64,000 nucleotides of DNA, from positions 1,054,001 through 1,118,000 of the forward strand of contig NZ_CP150276.1 of NCBI RefSeq assembly GCF_037977235.1, in the 5' to 3' direction. Of the stretch, positions 6,217-14,960 are shown piece after piece. The notes under the pieces were generated by a model. That model saw only the letters and a list, made by a program, of their open reading frames with translations, was not told the DNA's origin and searched no databases. Within the stretch, counting starts at the first letter, position 1, and each line of letters begins with the position of its first letter. Made by a program: the position numbers and the translations under genes. Origin of the DNA: Paenibacillus sp. FSL K6-0276 (GTDB taxonomy: Bacteria; Bacillota; Bacilli; Paenibacillales; Paenibacillaceae).

Positions 6217-8127
6217 TTACTTCGATTTTAATGCTTCGTATTGACCTCTTAGACGTAGAAGTCTCCAGATACTTTGATCCAAGCCGCCGAGTCGGTTTCG
6301 CTCGGTCCACAATAGACGATATTGGTGAAGAAGCACATTCAGATCATTGATTTGTTTCGTAATCAGGTTAGGGTCAATCGAATCTGGTGCGGATACGAGC
6401 TGCAGTTTGATTCTGCCAAGCTGCACAGCGTGCTTCACAAAATGGATTCCGTTACTCAGTTCCTCTAGGACAAGATCAGCATCATCACATTGAAGATCAA
6501 GTCCCGAGAGACGTGCTTCGATAGAGAGTAGGTATTCCTCGAGATTGTTGAAATGTTCTTCGGTAAGTTTCTCTACGATTAACAAATTGTCGAGATTGGT
6601 GCGAAGAAGCAGGGACATTTCCGTATCATTTGAACGATTAATCTCGGATTCAAGCTGATAGTAATTGCCGAGATCAAGGAGCAATTGGCCAATACCCTCA
6701 GAGCGATCCGCGAAAACGAATGTATTTAAATACTTTGCAGTGTCCGCTGCTAGATTGTTATCTACATTCCAGGCAATTGCAGCACCGTAAGCATATCCAG
6801 CATAGCTGATTGGGAGATGCTGCCAGTGTCCGTGATCACCCCAATCGGTAATGAGATAGCCAATGGCGCCATTGTTCTTGCCATGAATAGCTGCGCTACG
6901 CAGATTGGCGAGCATATTGTCACTGCGCCCTGTAATGGAGTTCCATGAGCTGGTGCCTGGGCAGACATAGAAAGGAATACCTGCTTCACGGAATTTGAGA
7001 GTATCCGACTCGAAAGGATGTTCCGCACTGTAACCCCATTCCATAGCAATAATATCTTTAGGCAGGTGAGGGATTAGTTCGGGATGTTGGATAATAATAT
7101 CGCCCCAGAATTGCATCGTTTTGCCGCGTTTCGTAACGAGCTCATAAATCTTCTGAAGGAAAGATAAATAGATCTGACCTTTGCCTTGTGATTCAGCTAG
7201 CGCTTTACTTTTACCAAGACCAAGCTCATACGTCTCATCACAGCCTACATTAAACTGATTAGAGGTAAAGTAAGGAAGCAGATCGTCGAACATTTTTTCT
7301 AGCAGAGGGAGCACGGCAGGATCTTCGGTGTCAAAAGTACCTGGATGCATAAATAGTCCTTCTGGATATACGTCCCCCATATACAATTCCTTCGGAAGCA
7401 TAAAGCCTTCTGGAATTTCGGCCAAAGCGTTGAATTCAGAACGGGAAAGCCAGCCTTCCATATGTCCAAAGCTATTCTGGTTCGGAACAAGCTCAATATA
7501 ACGCGCCTTGCAGTAGGTATCTAGAAGCAAGATTTCCTCTCCAGTTATCGGAGTTTCAAGCTCCCACACTTGAGGGAAAGATTCATACGCGAACGGAGCA
7601 CCTTCTATATATAGCTGAAGTTCGTTCATCTTCAGATCGGCCATAAGGTCAATGATTCGGTATAAGGTTTCTTGCTTCGGAATTTTATTGCGGCTGATAT
7701 CTATAGTTATACCTCTGGCTCCAAAATCAGGTTCATCGCGAATATGTAGATTCGGAATAGATTTTCCGTTTTGTTCTATGATTTGTTTCAGGGTTGCTAC
7801 CGCGTAGAAGGCTCCGACAGGTGAGCTATAGGAGACAACGATCCCACTCTGGTCGACAACAATCTCATATGCTTGCTCAGACAATAATGCCACATAGCTA
7901 AAGATACAGGCGGATACAACGGTTGGACGTGTACCAATGGATAAGGTCAGATGAAGATTCAAGGCTTGTTTAATCACAGCTTGCAACTTTTGTGCAGCTG
8001 GCATTGCACATTGTTCTCCTGTACTAGGAAGCACGATGCTTCCGCTTATTGGAAAACGGAATGAGCCTTGTGACAATGTGATTTCACGCGGATTAGGTAG
8101 AAGCAGTAGCGTAGAATGATTAAGCAT
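6217..8127 (-). CDS. glycoside hydrolase family 20, beta-N-acetylhexosaminidase
   Basis: A 636-residue protein without a signal peptide, so probably cytoplasmic. Residues about 5-120 match the small alpha/beta GH20b domain that precedes the catalytic barrel. The barrel starts near FGARGITIDISRNKIPKQET and contains the family signature NVGCDETYELG, with the catalytic Asp297-Glu298 pair; the preceding Asp assists the acetamido group in substrate-assisted catalysis. It would remove terminal GlcNAc or GalNAc from imported oligosaccharides. GAGGTG precedes ATG 8127. The C-terminal 130 residues are helical and not part of the minimal barrel. The divergent AraC-type gene at 8212 is the likely regulator. 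Confidence 0.9.
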   Translation of the reverse strand: MLNHSTLLLLPNPREITLSQGSFRFPISGSIVLPSTGEQCAMPAAQKLQAVIKQALNLHLTLSIGTRPTVVSACIFSYVALLSEQAYEIVVDQSGIVVSYSSPVGAFYAVATLKQIIEQNGKSIPNLHIRDEPDFGARGITIDISRNKIPKQETLYRIIDLMADLKMNELQLYIEGAPFAYESFPQVWELETPITGEEILLLDTYCKARYIELVPNQNSFGHMEGWLSRSEFNALAEIPEGFMLPKELYMGDVYPEGLFMHPGTFDTEDPAVLPLLEKMFDDLLPYFTSNQFNVGCDETYELGLGKSKALAESQGKGQIYLSFLQKIYELVTKRGKTMQFWGDIIIQHPELIPHLPKDIIAMEWGYSAEHPFESDTLKFREAGIPFYVCPGTSSWNSITGRSDNMLANLRSAAIHGKNNGAIGYLITDWGDHGHWQHLPISYAGYAYGAAIAWNVDNNLAADTAKYLNTFVFADRSEGIGQLLLDLGNYYQLESEINRSNDTEMSLLLRTNLDNLLIVEKLTEEHFNNLEEYLLSIEARLSGLDLQCDDADLVLEELSNGIHFVKHAVQLGRIKLQLVSAPDSIDPNLITKQINDLNVLLHQYRLLWTERNRLGGLDQSIWRLLRLRGQYEALKSK

Positions 8128-8211
8128 AGCGTGGACACCTCTTATTCATGTAGAATATGATCAACTTCACAATAACCTTATCACTACTAAACACGGGGAG
8201 GAATGTCTATA

Positions 8212-9066
8212 ATGTCCAAGCACATGGATTATATGATCAGCCCATATCCAATTCGAATTATTGATCCAAAGGTTGAGTCCTCCAAACTGAAGCTTAAAAA
8301 TATAAGAGTAGGACAAGCCGGTCATTTGCCAGGAAGAACGTTATTCCGTTCAGGCGTAGTTTTTGAACACTGGGCTATTGTTTACATAGTATCTGGTGGT
8401 GGCACCTATATGGAGACTTCGGGGAAAGAACAGCAGGTGCGTGAAGGTAGCTTATTCTTTTTTCGCCCAGGATATAGTTACAATTTCGGTCCACCACCTG
8501 GAGGGAGCTGGGATGAGTATTATATTAATTTTAACGGAACACGTGTATCTGAATGGTTGGAATCAGGTCTGATTGCAGGTGGGAATGTGTTCCAAACGAA
8601 TTCGATCATGGGTCTTTCGACCTTATTTGAAGAAGTGCTGAAACGAATGGAGAGCGGAGAACCAGCAGATGCGGATCGGGCCGCATTACTCGTTGAAAGA
8701 ATGCTATTGGAGTGTTCATTTATAATAGAAGAAAAAAGTTGGAATGCTCAGGCAGATTATATGCGTCAGATTCGGGAGGACCTGAATTTATGCATTTATG
8801 GTGAAATGGACCTAGAGCAAATTGCGGCAAAACATCATATTTCGATGTCTACCCTTCGTCGTCTTGTTCGTCGTAGTAGCGGATATCCACTTCATGAATA
8901 TATTCACCGTCTTAAAATGGCAGAGGCCAAAAAGCTGCTTCTCAACACCTCATTACAAGTTAAAGAAATTTCTGGCATGCTTCATTATAATGATCCGTTC
9001 TATTTTTCTCGTTTGTTTAAAAAATATATGGGGATTGCACCACAGCTGTGTCGAAGTAATATATAA
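8212..9066 (+). CDS. AraC-family transcriptional regulator
   Basis: A 284-residue regulator. An ATG at 8203 is only one base from the GGGGAGG site, so the in-frame ATG 8212, with a ten-base gap, is the better start. Residues about 20-140 form a cupin-type sugar-sensing domain (WAIVYIVSGGGTYMETSG, then SLFFFRPGYSYNFGPP). Residues about 185-284 hold two helix-turn-helix motifs with the family hallmarks IAAKHHISMSTLRRLVRRSS and FYFSRLFKKYMGIAPQ. It is divergent from the GH20 gene with an 84-base shared promoter region, so it most likely switches that gene in response to an amino-sugar ligand. Confidence 0.9.
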   Translation: MSKHMDYMISPYPIRIIDPKVESSKLKLKNIRVGQAGHLPGRTLFRSGVVFEHWAIVYIVSGGGTYMETSGKEQQVREGSLFFFRPGYSYNFGPPPGGSWDEYYINFNGTRVSEWLESGLIAGGNVFQTNSIMGLSTLFEEVLKRMESGEPADADRAALLVERMLLECSFIIEEKSWNAQADYMRQIREDLNLCIYGEMDLEQIAAKHHISMSTLRRLVRRSSGYPLHEYIHRLKMAEAKKLLLNTSLQVKEISGMLHYNDPFYFSRLFKKYMGIAPQLCRSNI

Positions 9067-9234
9067 ATCGACATCATTCTACTTATTTCATGGGTTTAAT
9101 TTACATTAATGTAATAGTTCTTATTAACTAAAGTTTATGAAATAGTTAAAAAATGGACTATTGATTCCTGAAAAACGAAAAAAAATAATTGTAATTTTTT
9201 TCTTATTGGAAGCGCAAACATAGAGAATGTCAAC

Positions 9235-9263
9235 TTGTTATTGTGATTTTTCTCATGTATGAT
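9235..9263 (+). promoter_or_regulatory. sigma-A promoter of the NarL-type two-component pair
   Basis: TTGTTA and TATGAT are separated by 17 bases. The predicted start of transcription is near 9270, about 55 bases before the kinase ATG at 9326. Nothing else recognisable is in the 9067-9325 gap, which is strongly AT-rich. Confidence 0.6.
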
Positions 9264-9325
9264 GCTTTTAACAAGCATAGTACAATCTCACATTTTCCAC
9301 AAAAACTGGAGAATAAGGTGGTGGG

Positions 9326-10972
9326 ATGAAAATCAAACCAACTGCAGAAGACAAACTGATCACGTTTTACAGGTATTTTTCTTTGTCCCTCACATCACTC
9401 ATGTATCTTCTAGATAAAATGGGGCCTTCCGTAATATACAAATCCCTTGTTATTGCTACACTATTTCTATTTGCACAAACGTTCTCATTTTGTTATCGGA
9501 AACTACGAAGCAGACCACGGACTCTCGTCTTGGCTGTTAGTATAGAGATGGTGGGAATTATTTTACTGACCTTATTTACTGGTGGGTTCGAAAGCTCCTT
9601 TAGGTTGTATGTGCTTAATCCCGTGTTGATTGCTGCAGGATCGTTATCCATTTATTTTGGTTGGTCTTTGCTCTTTAGTTACATCAGCGCTTTTGCGGTG
9701 CTCTGTTATTTTTTCATCAATTCGGCGAACAAAACGTTTCTTGAAGTTGTGTCTGTAAATGGGAATCTGTTTCTAACGCTGGTACTAGCTGTTATAATAA
9801 TGCAGAGCGTTAATCGGATGAAGCATCAACGTGAAGAATCGATTGCTCGCGCGAAAGAGACGATGGATCATATCAAAGCGTTGTACCATATCGTGGAAAC
9901 CTCAAGCCAACATGATTTCATGAACATCGGTCAAGTGATCACCGATTATGTTGTTAAGCTAACGAAGCTGGATAAAGCTTTGTTTTGGTTCGCTAAGAAA
10001 AGCGGAGAACCAGCGCCGCAGAGCAGGCAGACCGGCTGGCAGCAGGAAGAGGAACAGTTCTTATTTTCAGAACTGGGAAAACATGAACATGAATGGAGAT
10101 TGCAGCGAGAGCCTATTTTTAGAAGTCTTCCGGGATTAGGGGACTTCCTGCTGATGCCTGTACGGATGAGCACCCGTTTTGTAGGGGTGATTGGACTCAA
10201 GCTGGAGTCTACAGAAGGGCTAGAAGGCCGGAGATGGTATATCCAGCAATTGATATTCCTATCTGAGCTAAGCGCGAATATTCTTGAACGTCATGAATTA
10301 GGTGTGATTGAGAACCGGCTGATCATCACGAACGAGCAGAACCGGATTGCAGATGAAATGCATGACAGTGTCTCACAGAGTCTTTTTGGTATCGTGTATG
10401 CTACTCATTCGCTGAAGGAAACGTGGAAGAAAATGACGGACTCTGAGCTGGAGGAGCAAATCGAGCTTATCCATGATTCTGCTACAAAAGTAGCCAAAGA
10501 ACTGCGGATTACGATCTACAGTCTTAGTTCTAAGAAGAGCGGCGGACCTACATGGCTAGGTATGGTAAGATCGCATTTGCAGAGCTTATCCAGATTAAAT
10601 GATGTCGATATTGAATTAAAAATAACGGGCGATGACTTTAGTCTCCCTTATCCTTACCACAAGGCGCTTTTTCGGATTATCTCTGAAGCCACTGGGAATG
10701 CCATTAGGCATGGTGCCGCTAGTCGAGTAGATGTGGAGTTATCTCTGAAGCCGAACTGGATCCGCTTATTGATTTGTGATGATGGTGTTGGATTTGATAC
10801 AGATCTGTTATGGATTGAATCCGAAGATAGTGCAAGTGGTCTTGGCATGAAGAATATGCAATATTTGACGCAGTCGCTAGGTGGCGACTTCCAGCTGTCC
10901 AGTAATGAAAATATGGGAACGAGAATCTTGATCTCCATTCCTGTGGGTGTAGCTGAATTAAAGAATGCATAA
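9326..10972 (+). CDS. NarL-type sensor histidine kinase (HisKA_3)
   Basis: A 548-residue kinase. Residues about 15-165 contain four to six membrane segments. Residues 190-320 look like a GAF-type cytoplasmic sensor domain (LTKLDKALFWFAKK, FVGVIGLKLE). The dimerisation box has His346 in ADEMHDSVSQSLFGIVY, the HPK7/HisKA_3 form seen in DegS, LiaS and NarX. The ATPase domain includes an N-box (RIISEATGNAIRHGAA), CDDGVGFD and SGLGMKNMQYL. The response regulator gene starts 24 bases downstream, so the two form an operon. The pair sits directly before the exopolysaccharide operon. Control of that operon is suggested by position only. Confidence 0.92.
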   Translation: MKIKPTAEDKLITFYRYFSLSLTSLMYLLDKMGPSVIYKSLVIATLFLFAQTFSFCYRKLRSRPRTLVLAVSIEMVGIILLTLFTGGFESSFRLYVLNPVLIAAGSLSIYFGWSLLFSYISAFAVLCYFFINSANKTFLEVVSVNGNLFLTLVLAVIIMQSVNRMKHQREESIARAKETMDHIKALYHIVETSSQHDFMNIGQVITDYVVKLTKLDKALFWFAKKSGEPAPQSRQTGWQQEEEQFLFSELGKHEHEWRLQREPIFRSLPGLGDFLLMPVRMSTRFVGVIGLKLESTEGLEGRRWYIQQLIFLSELSANILERHELGVIENRLIITNEQNRIADEMHDSVSQSLFGIVYATHSLKETWKKMTDSELEEQIELIHDSATKVAKELRITIYSLSSKKSGGPTWLGMVRSHLQSLSRLNDVDIELKITGDDFSLPYPYHKALFRIISEATGNAIRHGAASRVDVELSLKPNWIRLLICDDGVGFDTDLLWIESEDSASGLGMKNMQYLTQSLGGDFQLSSNENMGTRILISIPVGVAELKNA

Positions 10973-10996
10973 ACTTTAGGGCGGGAGGTCGTTTCT

Positions 10997-11632
10997 ATGA
11001 AAATCGTCATTGTAGATGATCATCCTCTAGTTAGAAGAGGGCTGGCATCTGTTATTTCGATGCAACCGAATGTGAAGTTTGCTGGAGAGGCGACGAATGG
11101 CCAAGAAGCGCTTCTTGTGATTGAGGAGACGCAGCCTGACCTCGTACTCATTGATCTTAAACTAGCGGATGAATCAGGACTCGATGTCATCAAGACAGCA
11201 CGTGCTCGTGGTATCGTTAGTAAGTTTATTCTGCTGACTTCATCTGCAAGCAGAGAGGATTTTCTGAAAGCTGAGGAAGTGCTGGTAGACGGATATGTAC
11301 TGAAAGAGGCATTGCCAGAAGAGTTACTATTTGCTATTCAGTTGGTCCACAAAGGGAGAAAGTATTATGATCCTGGTCTGATGGAAGATAAGATGCGAAT
11401 GAGTGGAAGCAGTCCGACAGATGAATTGACGCCGAAAGAGAAGGAAGTCCTAATCGAACTAGGACAGGGCGCTTGCAATAGAGAAATTGCCTCACGTCTT
11501 TTTATTAGTGAATTTACAGTGAAGAAGCATGTCAGTCAGATTTTAGCGAAATTACAGGTGGCAGATCGTACACAGGCGGCGCTTTATGCAAATGCTGTCG
11601 GATTGACCAAATATGAAATGTCATTTGACTAA
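10997..11632 (+). CDS. NarL/LuxR-family response regulator
   Basis: A 211-residue regulator. The receiver domain (residues 1-120) shows the acidic pair Asp7-Asp8, phospho-acceptor Asp53 in LVLIDLKLADESG, Thr/Ser near 82 and the conserved Lys in GYVLKEALP. The C-terminal LuxR-type helix-turn-helix (about 143-205) contains LTPKEKEVLIELGQGACNRE and FTVKKHVSQILAKLQVADRT. A GGGAGG site precedes ATG 10997. It is the cognate partner of the kinase at 9326. A strong terminator follows at 11662. Confidence 0.93.
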   Translation: MKIVIVDDHPLVRRGLASVISMQPNVKFAGEATNGQEALLVIEETQPDLVLIDLKLADESGLDVIKTARARGIVSKFILLTSSASREDFLKAEEVLVDGYVLKEALPEELLFAIQLVHKGRKYYDPGLMEDKMRMSGSSPTDELTPKEKEVLIELGQGACNREIASRLFISEFTVKKHVSQILAKLQVADRTQAALYANAVGLTKYEMSFD

Positions 11633-11661
11633 ACGTACGAAATAAATGGAGTTTATATATG

Positions 11662-11690
11662 AACACGGACAAGATGTCCGTGTTTTTTTT
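11662..11690 (+). terminator. rho-independent terminator after the two-component pair
   Basis: A perfect ten-base stem (11662-11671 with 11675-11684) with a three-base loop, followed by a run of T to 11690. It separates the two-component operon from the exopolysaccharide locus. Confidence 0.9.
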
Positions 11691-11707
11691 GTGCGTTCAC
11701 CCTCCAT

Positions 11708-11755
11708 ATGGTACTAAAGTATACCATCCCCCCCTCTTAAGGTGTAAAGCACCTT
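11708..11755. promoter_or_regulatory. two dyads upstream of the exopolysaccharide operon
   Basis: Two inverted repeats lie side by side. The first is ATGGTA (11708-11713) with TACCAT (11722-11727). The second is AAGGTG (11739-11744) with CACCTT (11750-11755), separated by five bases. They are 130-180 bases upstream of the first exopolysaccharide gene and could be operators. A convincing -35/-10 pair was not found in this gap. Confidence 0.35.
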
Positions 11756-11884
11756 ACTCCAAAGTGAACAGGAAAGTAATGATATGACCCATGTGGCGAA
11801 TGATGTGGATTGATAGAATTAAAGCAACAACTGAAACTTTCATGAATTATTTCAGAATGTAATTTATGCGGAAGGAGGGTTACT

Positions 11885-12625
11885 GTGGAAAAGACGATTC
11901 TGGATTACATTAACCTGATTAAAAAAAGGTTTTGGCTCATCATGGTATTCGTTTTGATCTCCTGTGCTACTACTTACTATGTTAGTAAAAACTTCGTTGT
12001 ACCCGTCTATTCCGCTTCCGGACAGCTGCTAGTCAATAACATCGTGAATACTCCCGAGAGCAACAATCTTAACGATTTGAGCTTTAGCTTAAATCTAATT
12101 GAGAGTTTCAAGGAAATTATTAAATCGCCCACCATCATGAAAAGCGTAATAGAAAGTCATCCGGAATTTGGACTGACGTCTGAAGAACTGAGCAAGAAGC
12201 TAGAGATTAAATCTTCAGAGAAGAGTCAGGTGATCAACCTTAGTGTTCAGGATGAAAGCTACACCAAGGCTGCCGGAATCGTAAATGCGGTTTCGCAGAC
12301 ATTCATTCGTGACTTGCCATCGCTGATGAGGGTAGACAATGTTACCTTTCTCACACCGGCCGATCCGACGGATGTTCCAGGGCCCTCGAACGGCGGGTTC
12401 GCTATGAATCTCGTCATCAGCTTTGTAGTATCGCTAATGGCTGCATTAGGAATCATTCTGCTGATGGAAACACTCAACGGTACATTAAGGTCTGAAAAGG
12501 AAGCAGAGGTTGACCTTGGTCTTCCGGTAATTGCCACGATCGCAACCATTCGCAAACGCGATTTGGGTAAAGCGACAGATGGCAAAACAAGAGTGAAGGA
12601 GGGTGCTTATGTTACGGCTAAATAA
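11885..12625 (+). CDS. Wzz-family chain-length / kinase-modulator protein (YveK/CapA-like)
   Basis: A 246-residue membrane protein starting with GTG 11885, six bases or so after GGAAGGAGGG. It has the Wzz topology: cytoplasmic start (TILDYINLIKKRFWLI), membrane segment at about 17-37, extracytoplasmic helical domain with SGQLLVNN, a proline-rich stretch (PADPTDVPGPSNGG) just before the second membrane segment at about 170-195, and a cytoplasmic tail. In Gram-positive bacteria this protein activates the separate BY-kinase encoded next, and together they set polymer length. The following gene overlaps its 3' end. It is the first gene of the exopolysaccharide operon. Confidence 0.88.
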   Translation: MEKTILDYINLIKKRFWLIMVFVLISCATTYYVSKNFVVPVYSASGQLLVNNIVNTPESNNLNDLSFSLNLIESFKEIIKSPTIMKSVIESHPEFGLTSEELSKKLEIKSSEKSQVINLSVQDESYTKAAGIVNAVSQTFIRDLPSLMRVDNVTFLTPADPTDVPGPSNGGFAMNLVISFVVSLMAALGIILLMETLNGTLRSEKEAEVDLGLPVIATIATIRKRDLGKATDGKTRVKEGAYVTAK

Positions 12626-13250
12626 GAGTCTGATTACGAACATTAATCCATCCTCGTCGATCTCGGAATCGTTCCGATCGCTGCGTACGTATATTCGCCA
12701 GCTTGGGCTGGCACAGGGCAACGGAGGAAAAGTGCTGCTCTTTACCTCAGCTGAAGCTGGAGCGGGCAAGACGACAATTCTGTCCAATCTCGCGGTTTCT
12801 TTTGTGCAGGAGGGGAGAAAGGTAGCTGTCATAGACTGCAACTTACGACATCCCAGTCTCCATACGGTATTTGAAGTGGAAGGCAGTCAGGGACTTGCGG
12901 CATATTTAGACGGCATGGAGGAAGTCGATCGAATTGTTGTGCATGGAAAATTAGCTAACCTTTCGGTCATCCCGGCTGGTATATCCAGAATCAGCCCTCC
13001 GGATCTACTCGGCAGCGATAAAATGATCGCTTTACTGGATGAACTGAAAGGAAGTCATGATCTAATTCTGCTCGACTCACCTTCGGCGATGGATTACAGT
13101 GACGCTCGTATATTGGCCTCCCAAGTGGATGGCGTCATTCTCGTAGCCAGATATGGGAAGTCAAAAAGGGAATCCATTCGTAAGGTCAAGGTGCTGATGG
13201 AGCAGGCCGGTTCACAGATTATCGGTATTGCCATGAATCAGGCGAAATAA
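12609..13250 (+). CDS. BY-kinase-like CpsD/CapB family ATPase
   Basis: A 213-residue P-loop ATPase partner of the Wzz-like protein. GTG 12603 overlaps the AAGGAGGG site, so ATG 12609, five bases after it, is preferred. Motifs: Walker A in SAEAGAGKTT, Walker A' in VIDCNLRHPS, Walker B in LILLDSPS. Two features are unusual. In the A' motif the second Asp of the usual Asp-x-Asp-x-Arg is Asn. The protein ends in GIAMNQAK without the tyrosine cluster that is normally autophosphorylated. It may therefore be a weak or altered kinase, or act mainly as an ATP-dependent assembly factor. Known targets of the family include UDP-glucose dehydrogenase, which is also encoded in this operon. No CpsB- or YwqE-type phosphatase gene is in the window. 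Confidence 0.85.
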   Translation: MLRLNKSLITNINPSSSISESFRSLRTYIRQLGLAQGNGGKVLLFTSAEAGAGKTTILSNLAVSFVQEGRKVAVIDCNLRHPSLHTVFEVEGSQGLAAYLDGMEEVDRIVVHGKLANLSVIPAGISRISPPDLLGSDKMIALLDELKGSHDLILLDSPSAMDYSDARILASQVDGVILVARYGKSKRESIRKVKVLMEQAGSQIIGIAMNQAK

Positions 13251-13313
13251 CGGTAATCGAGCATTAGCAATCGAAGTGAACTCCAATAAATAGATTTTAG
13301 GAGGTAAAGTGCG

Positions 13314-14204
13314 ATGAAGAAAGTGAAAAAAGTAATTATACCAGCAGCGGGACTAGGAACGCGCTTTCTTCCGGCGACAAAGGCAATGCCTAAAGAAATG
13401 CTTCCAATCATCAATAAACCTACTATTCAGTACATTGTCGAGGAAGCTATTGCTTCCGGAATTGAAGACATCATTATTGTAACGGGTAAAGGAAAACGAG
13501 CAATTGAGGATCATTTTGATAACGCGTTTGAATTGGAATCTCGACTCCTGGAAGATGGCAAGCTGGAAATCCTGAAAGAGGTTCAGCGTTCTTCCAAGGT
13601 TGAGATTCACTATATCCGGCAGAAGGAACCAAAGGGTCTCGGTCATGCGGTATGGTGTGCGAGACGATTTATCGGTGATGAGCCTTTTGGCGTAATGTTA
13701 GGTGACGATATCGTAGTTGGGCAAACCCCTTGTCTGAAACAGCTGATTGAGCAATATGAAGAAACGCAAAACTCGGTCATAGGTGTTCAGCAGATTCCTG
13801 ATGAATTTACGAATCGTTACGGGATCATCGAACCCGATCTGCAGGACGGGAAACTGTACCGAGTTAATAATTTTGTGGAGAAGCCAGCGCTGGGTACAGC
13901 CCCTTCTAATTTGGCTATCATGGGCCGCTATGTATTTACACCAAAGATCTTCAAGTATCTTGACTTGCAAGAAAAAGGTGCCGGTGGAGAAATTCAGCTG
14001 ACAGATGCCATTCAAAAGCTGAACCAAAGCGAACGCGTATATGCCTATAACTTTGACGGAACGAGATATGATGTCGGCGAGCGACTGGGATATATTTTGA
14101 CAACACTAGAATTTGCACTGCAAAGCGATGATTTACGGTATCCGATTATGGATGCTATGGCGGACTGGCTTAGTAAAGCAGGACAAACCAGCCTGAGCAG
14201 TTAA
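13314..14204 (+). CDS. galU: UTP-glucose-1-phosphate uridylyltransferase
   Basis: A 296-residue nucleotidyltransferase that makes UDP-glucose from UTP and glucose-1-phosphate in the cytoplasm. The N-terminal nucleotide-binding motif is [20 protein letters not shown], and further family blocks are [40 protein letters not shown] and [10 protein letters not shown]. Length fits the family. AGGAGG precedes ATG 13314. With Ugd at 25258 it provides the UDP-glucuronate branch for the polymer. The closest named relatives are GtaB and YngB of B. subtilis, and I cannot separate them by eye. Confidence 0.93.
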   Translation: MKKVKKVIIPAAGLGTRFLPATKAMPKEMLPIINKPTIQYIVEEAIASGIEDIIIVTGKGKRAIEDHFDNAFELESRLLEDGKLEILKEVQRSSKVEIHYIRQKEPKGLGHAVWCARRFIGDEPFGVMLGDDIVVGQTPCLKQLIEQYEETQNSVIGVQQIPDEFTNRYGIIEPDLQDGKLYRVNNFVEKPALGTAPSNLAIMGRYVFTPKIFKYLDLQEKGAGGEIQLTDAIQKLNQSERVYAYNFDGTRYDVGERLGYILTTLEFALQSDDLRYPIMDAMADWLSKAGQTSLSS

Positions 14205-14242
14205 ATGGATATTCCCAAAAATTCAAGGAGGAATGAAGAGAG

Positions 14243-14935
14243 ATGAGCATGCAAAAAATGCCGGAAGACTATGAGGCCGTCCTGCCGAAACTTTACATGC
14301 TACATGCCAAAGAAGGAAAGAAAGAAACGGAGTTCTATCTGGTAATGAAACGGATGATCGATATCTTTTTTTCCGCTCTTGGTCTTCTCATATTGCTGCC
14401 CTTATTCGGCTTGGTAGCGATCTTGATCAAACTGGAGGACCCGAAAGGCAAAGTGTTCTTTCGGCAAAATCGCGTGGGTAAGGATGAAAAACAATTCCCA
14501 ATGTATAAGTTCAGATCCATGGTGAGTAATGCTGAGGAATTAAAGGAAAACTTACTCGCTTATAACGAAGTGAGCGGTGCGATGTTCAAGATCAAGAATG
14601 ATCCTCGGATCACGCAGATTGGCAGATTTCTGCGGAAGACAAGTATAGATGAGTTACCTCAGCTGTGGAATGTCCTGCTGGGTCACATGAGTCTAGTTGG
14701 ACCACGTCCTCCGCTTCCGGAAGAGGTGGCACAGTATACAGAATATGATAAACAGCGGCTCACGGTTACACCGGGCTGTACCGGATACTGGCAAGTGAAC
14801 GCCAGAAACAGCGTCGGCTTCGACGAAATGGTACAACTGGATCTAACCTACATCCATATTCGAAGTACTCGACTGGATCTGAAGATTATTGCCAAAACCG
14901 GACTGATGTTGCTCGGTTCGAAAGACGCTTATTAA
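14243..14935 (+). CDS. priming undecaprenyl-phosphate sugar-1-phosphate transferase
   Basis: A 230-residue bacterial sugar transferase of the short (WbaP C-terminal/EpsL-like) type. One hydrophobic segment (about residues 37-62) is followed by the catalytic cytoplasmic part, with VFFRQNRVGKD, YKFRSM, LRKTSIDELPQLWNVL, SLVGPRPPLPEEV and GCTGYWQVNAR. It would attach the first sugar phosphate to undecaprenyl phosphate and start each repeat unit. AAGGAGG lies 11 bases before ATG 14243. The donor, whether UDP-glucose, UDP-galactose or another, cannot be told from sequence. Confidence 0.92.
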   Translation: MSMQKMPEDYEAVLPKLYMLHAKEGKKETEFYLVMKRMIDIFFSALGLLILLPLFGLVAILIKLEDPKGKVFFRQNRVGKDEKQFPMYKFRSMVSNAEELKENLLAYNEVSGAMFKIKNDPRITQIGRFLRKTSIDELPQLWNVLLGHMSLVGPRPPLPEEVAQYTEYDKQRLTVTPGCTGYWQVNARNSVGFDEMVQLDLTYIHIRSTRLDLKIIAKTGLMLLGSKDAY

Positions 14936-14960
14936 TATTATGGAAATTAGGTGAATGCCG

